Of a stretch of DNA of 18,262 bases, positions 8,137-12,775 are shown in pieces (position 1 is the stretch's first letter; each line of letters opens with the position of its first letter). This DNA is from Thermoplasmata archaeon (lineage in GTDB: Bacteria > Actinomycetota > Acidimicrobiia > Acidimicrobiales > Acidimicrobiaceae): NCBI GenBank assembly GCA_021836665.1, contig JAKBHQ010000468.1, positions 1-18,262 of the forward strand, in the 5' to 3' direction. The position numbers were made by a program, and so were the translations under genes. Under the pieces are notes generated by a model, which searched no databases, was not told where the DNA came from, and worked only from the letters and a program-made list of their open reading frames with translations.

Positions 8137-8906
8137 CGTTGAGAGATACAGGTTACCCCGCGAAGGCGGGAAAAGGTGCCTTTGGATCGGAATCGACCGA
8201 CTTTTTCGAGTTTGAGTCACTCCTTGGTGTCTACCCATTTTTAGCTAGCGGGACCCTCAGGGGTAACTTCATCGTCTCAGACGATGGCTGCGTATCGGTT
8301 GCCGGTTCCTCTAGGGGGATTTCCAACCCCGAGGACTTGAAGCTTCTGATCCACCTGCGACAGGTATCGACTGGTTTGATCGTCGGCAGGAAGACCGCCG
8401 TTGCAGAGTCGTATCGACCGCCAAAGGCGAGGCCGGAGTACAGCCAATCAAGAATGGAGTTAGGCCTCCCCCTCCGGCCCCTGCTCGTCGTCGTTACCAG
8501 CAGTCCTCAGTTCGCACATTCCTTCCGTCCTGAACATCAAGACGTGACCTCACCGATACTTTTCGGACTACTCGGCGGAGCCGGGTCGATGGTAAAGAGT
8601 CCCGATCCCGGTCGAGTGATACTTCCCCTTCCACCGGCAGATGAGGGGGTCAGTCTGTTGCTCGAGACGCTATTTGAGCGCTACCCCGGCCCATGGCTTA
8701 GCGAGGGTGGACTGACTCTGTTGAAGTCTTTCTCGGGCCTAGGGCTACTAGACGAACTCTGTCTCACTGTCTCACATCGCAGTGTCGGTGATGATTGTGA
8801 TCAGCGGGTGGAGATCCTGTCGGAACTGGGCATTGGGTCCGACGTCCTAAGCGATGTAGATACCGAGGAGGCCAGGTACCTACGTTACGAGGCCACAAAT
8901 AGATGA
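8127..8906 (+). CDS. RibD C-terminal-domain (dihydrofolate reductase-fold) reductase
   Basis: This 259-residue protein has the fold of the RibD reductase domain without a deaminase domain. The family opening is LRGNFIVSDDGCVSVAGSSRGISNPEDLKLL (stated here as two blocks), then IVGRKTAVAESY, RPLLVVVTSS, and near the end SEGGLTLLKS with LLDELCLTVSH, the NADPH-binding EGG/DEL pattern. The family reduces ribosylaminopyrimidines in riboflavin synthesis; the M. tuberculosis relative Rv2671 can stand in for dihydrofolate reductase. No ATG lies at the N-terminus. TTG at 8127 follows AGAGGG after only 3 bases; TTG at 8139 is the alternative. Either start leaves the divergent ZapE-type gene with no separate promoter region. 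Confidence 0.8.
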   Translation: MGASLRDTGYPAKAGKGAFGSESTDFFEFESLLGVYPFLASGTLRGNFIVSDDGCVSVAGSSRGISNPEDLKLLIHLRQVSTGLIVGRKTAVAESYRPPKARPEYSQSRMELGLPLRPLLVVVTSSPQFAHSFRPEHQDVTSPILFGLLGGAGSMVKSPDPGRVILPLPPADEGVSLLLETLFERYPGPWLSEGGLTLLKSFSGLGLLDELCLTVSHRSVGDDCDQRVEILSELGIGSDVLSDVDTEEARYLRYEATNR

Positions 8907-8969
8907 ATATGTTTTTCATGAAAGATGTTAACTTCCTTTGCAAATGCAACGCTCACTTTGGAGGCGCCG

Positions 8970-9548
8970 GTGATAGTCAACTTCATGCGAAAGAGGCCGC
9001 AACTTGATTGGGACGAGGTGAGGCAGATAGTGGCGGGACTAGCGAATGAGTTGAACTTGCCACTGGTCAAGGTGCCGGGCAACCCCGCTGATAGCTTGCA
9101 ATGGATAGATGGAATTGGAGTAGCTACTTTTTCGGAAAGGTTCTTATTGGAAACCGGCTGGCAAGTTGACAGCTCGGGCTCGTTTTTACCCAGACCAATC
9201 ACAAAGGCGCACTCCGGTTCGAAGGTTCTTCGGGTTGTCCGAGGGTTTTCAAAGCTCTCGCTTGCGACAGCTACCTCCCGTTTTTATGGCTCTAAGTCGA
9301 GACCTTACGACACGACGGAGCGGTCGGTGAAGTTGATGGCGGAGATACTCGACTCTGACGATCTCCTGTCGGAGAGGTTCGGGATCGCCTCGGCAATCGG
9401 GTTGGCACTGGTTGAGGATGACCCGGAGAAGGAGTTGTCTTCCTTGGATCCAGGAGTCCTTGCAAAGTGGCTTGAGGGATTGAATTTGAGACTGGAAGAA
9501 ATTGGCTACGAGACACTCTGGGTTCGGGCCTATAAGGATTTCGGCTAG
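8970..9548 (+). CDS. Uncharacterised protein downstream of the RibD-like gene
   Basis: I chose the GTG at 8970 because GGAGG sits 5 bases upstream, giving 192 residues. The frame is also open to an ATG at 8925, which has no ribosome binding site and would add 15 residues. The N-terminus is MIVNFMRKRPQLDWDEVRQI, followed by GLANELNLPLVKVPGNPADS. The middle contains ATATSRFYGSKSRPY, and the C-terminus is acidic and helical (EDDPEKELSS, WLEGLNLRLEE). It has no signal peptide, membrane segment or obvious catalytic motif. Codon use resembles its neighbours, so it is probably a real soluble cytosolic protein. It follows the RibD-like gene by 63 bases and may be co-transcribed. I do not recognise the family. 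Confidence 0.75.
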   Translation: MIVNFMRKRPQLDWDEVRQIVAGLANELNLPLVKVPGNPADSLQWIDGIGVATFSERFLLETGWQVDSSGSFLPRPITKAHSGSKVLRVVRGFSKLSLATATSRFYGSKSRPYDTTERSVKLMAEILDSDDLLSERFGIASAIGLALVEDDPEKELSSLDPGVLAKWLEGLNLRLEEIGYETLWVRAYKDFG

Positions 9549-9811
9549 CGATCGGCCGTCAGCCTCCGACCCATACGGAAAGGGCCTCATACTCCGCAGT
9601 TTGGTCAGAGTAACCTGGCAACGCTTCCATCAAGCCGCAACGACCAATAGGTCCGGCACAGATGATTCGGCAGGGGTGGATGAGGTTGCCAGTTTTGCTT
9701 TGCTAGCTCAATACAATTTAAGAGGCCCGGTTCTGGGTGCTTCTAATGGCTCTGTCCTTACCGCACCTTGCAATAATGGGACGTGGTGTCTATGCCCCTT
9801 GCTATAGCCCT

Positions 9812-9852
9812 GGGGTGTCGATCCCTAACGGGGACCCCGCACAACTTTGTGC
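9812..9852. repeat. Two adjacent hairpins
   Basis: The first hairpin has an outer GGG/CCC pair, a GTC/GAC pair and an inner CCC/GGG pair closing a TAAC loop (9812-9838). The second follows directly: GCACA and TGTGC (9839-9843 and 9848-9852) with a 4-base loop. No T-run follows on either strand, so this is not a standard intrinsic terminator. It may be the edge of a decayed element or a structured RNA. Confidence 0.4.
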
Positions 9853-9912
9853 TCTTAGCGTCCAAGTGTGTCGTCCACTGATAGCACATGTTGGATAGAA
9901 AATCGTCATCTG

Positions 9913-10020
9913 TTAATTGCTCCCCATTCTGATCACAGCCCGCTTTATCGCCTTTTGTTCAATGTGAGTGAGTTTTTTGTAGTCATGTTGAAACTGGTCA
10001 GTGAACTGAATGGCGTACAC
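9913..10020 (-). pseudogene. RelE/YafQ-type toxin, N-terminal fragment
   Basis: A GTG-started frame of 35 codons reads VYAIQFTDQFQHDYKKLTHI, then EQKAIKRAVIRMGSN and TAA. The pattern F-T-x-x-F-x-x-D-x-K-K-L followed by an amphipathic helix is the N-terminus of RelE/ParE-superfamily toxins, which are normally ~85-95 residues and cleave mRNA at the ribosome. The rest of the domain, including the catalytic C-terminal strands, is missing. In another frame just after the stop, TTHLDAKSTKLCG faintly recalls the THKLxGKL segment of YafQ-like toxins, which would imply a frameshift; this is weak. It starts 15 bases after the antitoxin fragment, the normal order and spacing of a toxin-antitoxin operon. 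Confidence 0.6.
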
Positions 10021-10035
10021 GACTGCAAACGGCTG

Positions 10036-10215
10036 CTAACGGTCAATATCGTCTACAGACTTGAGGCGATGTATCCGTCCAGAACGAATGTCTTCGTCGG
10101 ACCGACGCTCTCGTTCCTGCCATTCGTCACTCCAAAAATAGGCTTGATCTGGATCAACAGTCATGACCTTTTTGGGGCGAAGGTGGATGCCCTCCTGGTC
10201 TCTGCTTACCAGAAT
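10036..10215 (-). pseudogene. AbrB/MazE-type antitoxin, C-terminal fragment
   Basis: The visible part reads DPDQAYFWSDEWQERERRSD followed by EDIRSGRIHRLKSVDDIDR and TAG. This is the conserved toxin-binding tail of AbrB/SpoVT-family antitoxins that pair with RelE-type toxins (usual form DPEQAWFWTxEWQxxEREADxDIxxGR). An in-frame ATG exists at 10164, but only 42 residues follow it. The N-terminal DNA-binding beta domain is absent: the frame upstream runs into a stop inside the large hairpin at 10231-10256. I infer that the gene was truncated by whatever deposited that hairpin. It is followed directly by the toxin fragment. Confidence 0.65.
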
Positions 10216-10220
10216 GGGGT

Positions 10221-10283
10221 GTGGGGCGGAATCCCCATGGCTTTAGCCATGGGGATGTAGAGCCCCACCAGGGCGAAGCCCTG
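10221..10283. repeat. Large composite inverted repeat, possible IS200/IS605-type end or omega-RNA-like remnant
   Basis: An outer stem GTGGGGC (10221-10227) / GCCCCAC (10262-10268) encloses a perfect 11-bp stem ATCCCCATGGC / GCCATGGGGAT (10231-10241 and 10246-10256) with loop TTTA. A further hairpin CAGGGC-GAA-GCCCTG follows at 10269-10283. The GGAATCCCC...TTTA...GGGGATG layout resembles the subterminal hairpin at the right end of many IS200/IS605 elements carrying tnpB. No tnpA or tnpB is present in the window. No T-run follows. The structure itself is certain; the assignment to a mobile-element end is inference. Confidence 0.55.
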
Positions 10284-10317
10284 AGACCTGTGCTTAAACG
10301 TTGCGCTGATTAGCCAC

Positions 10318-10646
10318 CTACTGTTCGATGATTTCTAGCGGGCCGCCTGTAGCGACGAAGTATAAGGTTGCCCACAGCGCTTGCGAGTCTTTGAAAAAGT
10401 CGTGGAAACTCATAACAATGCCACCGAGACGACCGACCCTCGATCTGTTTGGCGAGTCGATGAGTACCAGCTGTGAACAGCGCTGTCGAGAAGTTGGGCG
10501 TGATCAAACATGGTCTCCAGTCCAGTCGGCTCGGCCCATCGGTAGAGGTAGTGATACGTCCCGGTTGGTTGTGGCCCTTTGTCGCCGACCAATACGAGTT
10601 GGCCGACTTGCGTGCGGCTTCGGGCAAAATACAGGCAAGATGCCGG
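10318..10646 (-). pseudogene. Frameshifted remnant of an unrecognised gene
   Basis: Two adjacent - strand frames read like pieces of one protein. The upstream part contains VLVGDKGPQPTGTYHYLYRW and runs towards about 10480. The downstream part, in another frame, contains VLIDSPNRSRVGRLGGIVMS, then FHDFFKDSQALWATLYF and TGGPLEIIEQ before TAG. Neither piece has a good start or ribosome binding site. I do not recognise the family. The + strand and third - strand frames across the same bases are also open, so coding direction is not certain; I prefer this one because of its aromatic and glycine patterning. Confidence 0.3.
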
Positions 10647-10687
10647 TTAGATGTCGATTTAGGATTTAGCCCTGGGACAGTGTCCAC

Positions 10688-10822
10688 TCAGGCAATTCCA
10701 TTTTCTCTTGTTCTAGCTAGCTTCCGTGGCAGCCGTTGTAATCCTTCGGCTACAGCTCCGTAGGATACTTGGCCAAGCGGGATTTTATTAGCCAGTATTA
10801 AGTCGTCGTCGTCGTGTAGAGA
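10688..10822 (-). other. In-frame open extension after the hydrolase stop codon
   Basis: Directly after the TGA of the isochorismatase-like gene the same frame stays open for 44 codons. It begins with Asp-Asp-Asp-Asp from a GAC repeat (GTCGTCGTCGTC on the + strand), then reads LILANKIPLGQVSYGAVAEG and LQRLPRKLARTRENGIA before TGA. The product is protein-like (basic, helical), but there is no start codon or ribosome binding site of its own. It may be the remnant of another gene or a former C-terminal tail. Confidence 0.3.
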
Positions 10823-11395
10823 TCAACCACTGATAGAGTCGATCCAATCCGAGGCGGTAGTTACCTTGGCTTGGCGTGGATAAACCTTTTCTATGAGTAC
10901 CCGGTGGACCTCGGGGTCCAGGTCGGCGCAACCATCTTCTAAAACGGTGAGGGCATAGTCTAAGTCTGCCGCCTGGCGAAGTGTGGATAGCACGACGCCG
11001 CTAGTTGCGATTCCGGTGAGGACGAGAGAATCTATACCCTGCGCCCTCAATACGACCTCTAGATCACTCCCGGTAAAGGCGCTTACCCTGCGCTTAATGA
11101 CGACGATGTCGCCAGGTTGCGGCGAAATTGCCGGATGAACCTGAGTGGCATCGTCCGTCTCAGCCATCGCCCCCGAAGCTGCGAGATTTGAGAAGGTTTG
11201 ATTGCGCTGGCTTATCTCCGGTGTTCCGGCTCGAAATGCAACCCGAACATGGATCACCGGTATTCGCGCTTTGCGTGCCGTAGCGGCGGTGGTGGAGAGG
11301 ACTGATAAGAGAGCCTCGGATCTTTCGCTAGGTAGACGACTTACGATTCCGATCTGCATGTCCATCAGCAAAAGCGCTTGATTTGTCAAGTTCAA
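10823..11395 (-). CDS. Isochorismatase-fold (cysteine hydrolase family) hydrolase lacking the usual cysteine
   Basis: This 190-residue protein has the isochorismatase/nicotinamidase fold: LLLMDMQIGI with the first catalytic Asp (about residue 12), then IPVIHVRVAF, VIKRRVSAFTGSDLE with the catalytic Lys (about 101), and LVLTGIATSGVVLSTLRQA, where the family's nucleophilic Cys normally lies just before the VV/CV pair. Here that position is Gly (TSGVV), so classic Cys-based amidase chemistry is doubtful. Many actinobacterial homologues share this TSGVV form; the substrate is unknown. No ATG fits. TTG at 11395 or TTG at 11389 follows a run of seven G, the second at a better distance. It stands alone, facing the decayed region. 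Confidence 0.85.
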   Translation of the reverse strand: MNLTNQALLLMDMQIGIVSRLPSERSEALLSVLSTTAATARKARIPVIHVRVAFRAGTPEISQRNQTFSNLAASGAMAETDDATQVHPAISPQPGDIVVIKRRVSAFTGSDLEVVLRAQGIDSLVLTGIATSGVVLSTLRQAADLDYALTVLEDGCADLDPEVHRVLIEKVYPRQAKVTTASDWIDSISG

Positions 11396-11676
11396 TACCC
11401 CCCCATCCGCTCTGTGTCATCTGCAAAGCAATGTCCAACTAATCGGGCTTTTCGGCCTCCATGTTGGCCGAGATACCAGCGACTTATCGAATGCTAGTGG
11501 AGCGCAAAACGCCAACCAACACGAGCCGTTTGATCAGGCTTGGGTTTAAGCGGACCAAATAGTATTCTTCTCCTCACTGGTACTAACACTATGGTTGGTC
11601 GTCCATAATTCCCACGGCTGGCCTTTGATGCTCGTTTTATCGTTTGAGTGGCTTATCTAAACCACAATTAGTATGG
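11396..11676. other. Intergenic gap with a weak stem
   Basis: No reading frame of interest is found on either strand. One inverted repeat is present near 11449-11469 (TCGGCC / GGCCGA with an 8-base loop). On the - strand four A residues follow it, which is not a terminator pattern. I see no clear promoter for the hydrolase gene beyond the G-run at its start. Confidence 0.5.
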
Positions 11677-11994
11677 TCAATCAGTACGCGCGATTATTAT
11701 CCGCTTCAGGTCGGTATCGCTCGGCGTGGCGATGGGTTTGCCTTGGTGATCTAGGAATACTCGGCAGGCCAACCCTTCGGTATAAGAGGATAATTCGCCG
11801 CTCCAAAATGGGTCACGTCCATTGACAAGAAGCGTGGGAGAGCCGTGGAAATTTGCTATTCGGGCCAAGTTGTTATCATCGACTAAGACTGCTTCAAAGG
11901 AGACGTCCTCCCGATCCGTTATGATCCGCCTAACCTTGGCGATCAAACTCGCAGAGTTTGGACACCCATCAATATAAAGAACTTTGAGTTCCAT
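11677..11994 (-). CDS. Thioredoxin-fold small protein of the MerR-linked CPN/SPT type
   Basis: The ATG at 11994 has GGAGG 7 bases upstream, so I chose it over the longer frame to 12021; the product is 105 residues. A short beta strand leads to DGCPNSAS with Cys at residue 11, then NFHGSPTLLVNGRDPF (a cis-Pro-type SPT motif near 52-54) and GLACRVF with Cys at 77. This matches a family of small thioredoxin-like proteins, some of them selenoproteins, found beside MerR regulators. Here the site is CPNS, a single thiol rather than CxxC. It is probably cytosolic and may handle thiols or metal. It is transcribed from the MerR-type promoter shared with the divergent regulator. Confidence 0.8.
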   Translation of the reverse strand: MELKVLYIDGCPNSASLIAKVRRIITDREDVSFEAVLVDDNNLARIANFHGSPTLLVNGRDPFWSGELSSYTEGLACRVFLDHQGKPIATPSDTDLKRIIIARTD

Positions 11995-12012
11995 AATGTA
12001 ACCTCCAAGTTG

Positions 12013-12044
12013 AGGGTACACCTTCCACTAAGCTGGAATGTCAA
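12013..12044 (-). promoter_or_regulatory. MerR-type long-spacer promoter and operator
   Basis: Read on the - strand, TTGACA (12044-12039) is followed 20 bases later by TACCCT (12018-12013); GTACCC would give 19. The spacer holds a dyad, ACCTTCCA / TGGAATGT on the + strand (12020-12027 and 12034-12041), 7 of 8 bases matching around a 6-base centre. An overlong spacer with a dyad between -35 and -10 is the hallmark of promoters activated by MerR-family regulators through DNA untwisting. It drives the thioredoxin-like gene, and the regulator gene starts 12 bases away on the other strand, so autoregulation is likely. Confidence 0.75.
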
Positions 12045-12055
12045 GTGAGGTTTTG

Positions 12056-12487
12056 ATGAAAATTGGCGAATTGGCGGAAATTTCTGGGTTCTCAACTAAG
12101 ACTCTCCGTTTTTATGAGTCGATTGGGTTGATGCCCGCAGCGAATAGGGAAGCAAACGGCTACCGGAGCTACCAAGATGATTCGCTGAGGAGACTCGCAT
12201 TTATTTCAAATGCCCAGTCTGCGGGGTTGAGTTTGAAGGAGATTGGGGAAATCCTCGCCATACGCTCATCAGGGGTGACGCCGTGCGAGCACGTCTATCA
12301 GCTACTGTTGGCGCACCGAGAATCGATTGAGGCCAAGATTGCAGAACTCGAAGATCTCCAGTCAGAGCTGGCCTCCTTAATAAGCTATGCGGAATCGTTT
12401 AGCCCCGAGAGCTGCGACGATGGGCAGGTATGTTCCATCTTGTCGCGAAAACCTAATTCGGTTAAATTTGCAAAATTTCAACACTGA
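12056..12487 (+). CDS. MerR-family transcriptional regulator with three cysteines (metal/thiol sensor type)
   Basis: The ATG at 12056 has GTGAGG 5 bases upstream, so I chose it over the ATG at 12038, which lies inside the operator; the product is 143 residues. The N-terminal winged helix-turn-helix reads MKIGELAEISGFSTKTLRFY, then ESIGLMP and NGYRSY (about 1-70). A long dimerisation helix follows (about 80-112). Cys77, Cys120 and Cys126 lie close to the mercury-binding cysteines of MerR (82, 117, 126), which suggests Hg, Zn or a related thiophilic ligand. It is divergent from the thioredoxin-like gene and should control it from the shared dyad. No mer reductase, lyase or transporter gene is in the window. 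Confidence 0.9.
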   Translation: MKIGELAEISGFSTKTLRFYESIGLMPAANREANGYRSYQDDSLRRLAFISNAQSAGLSLKEIGEILAIRSSGVTPCEHVYQLLLAHRESIEAKIAELEDLQSELASLISYAESFSPESCDDGQVCSILSRKPNSVKFAKFQH

Positions 12488-12557
12488 TTTTCATGAAAAG
12501 TTAGACCGCTGCTAGGTCGCACTCTGTAGTGAATCGGCCAGCCGCCAGGAGAGGCTC

Positions 12558-12734
12558 ATGGCAAGGTTATTCAAATTGGGTTTCGACGACCCTGATGGAT
12601 TGCTTCGGCATCTTCAATTACGATTCACTGGATCTCTCATGCCAAAGGCCAAGATGAAAGTTGGCGTGGTTGTGACTGTTTATAAAGGAGCCTTGTCCTC
12701 GGTTTATCTAGCGAAGCTTGGCCTCCCGGTTTGA
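12558..12734 (+). CDS. Small basic protein of 58 residues, unrecognised
   Basis: This ATG-started frame is preceded by AGGAGAGG 3-7 bases upstream, one of the best ribosome binding sites in the window. The product begins MARLFKLGFDDPDGLLRHLQ, has a short basic middle (PKAKMK), a hydrophobic run VGVVVTVYKGALSSVYLAKL, and ends GLPV. The gene lies after the MerR gene on the same strand and converges with the large LuxR-type regulator gene. No family is recognised and no other gene claims these bases. It could be a real small protein or a leader peptide; the ribosome binding site is the main argument. Confidence 0.5.
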   Translation: MARLFKLGFDDPDGLLRHLQLRFTGSLMPKAKMKVGVVVTVYKGALSSVYLAKLGLPV

Positions 12735-12775
12735 TTGGTGGGCCGAATGTGTGTGACTCTTCGGGGTTTACTGGC

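Larger units (their letters stand above)
9549..10822. other. Long stretch without an intact gene; hairpins and decayed genes
   Basis: No convincing complete gene is found in these 1.27 kb on either strand. The + frames that stay open (for example 9868-10260 and 10473-10763) have compositions unlike proteins and lie opposite better - strand fragments. What can be seen is listed separately: tandem hairpins near 9812-9852, a toxin fragment, an antitoxin fragment, a large composite inverted repeat at 10221-10283, a frameshifted unknown gene at 10318-10646, and an in-frame extension after the hydrolase stop. It looks like a patch of decayed accessory DNA between conserved genes. Confidence 0.7.

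Noticed and set aside
8913..8923. Palindrome TTTTCATGAAA, found again at 12488-12499 after the MerR gene
   Set aside because: Short AT-rich palindromes are expected by chance; the two contexts differ (gene leader versus gene end).
9868..10260. 130-codon + strand frame as a gene
   Set aside because: No ribosome binding site or family features; it lies opposite the better supported toxin and antitoxin fragments and ends inside the hairpin.
9549..10822. CRISPR array, tRNA or rRNA in the gene-poor stretch
   Set aside because: No regularly spaced repeats and no tRNA T-loop or acceptor pairing were found.
12038..12055. Upstream ATG at 12038 as the MerR start
   Set aside because: It lies inside the operator dyad and lacks a ribosome binding site; the ATG at 12056 has one and begins the standard MerR N-terminus.
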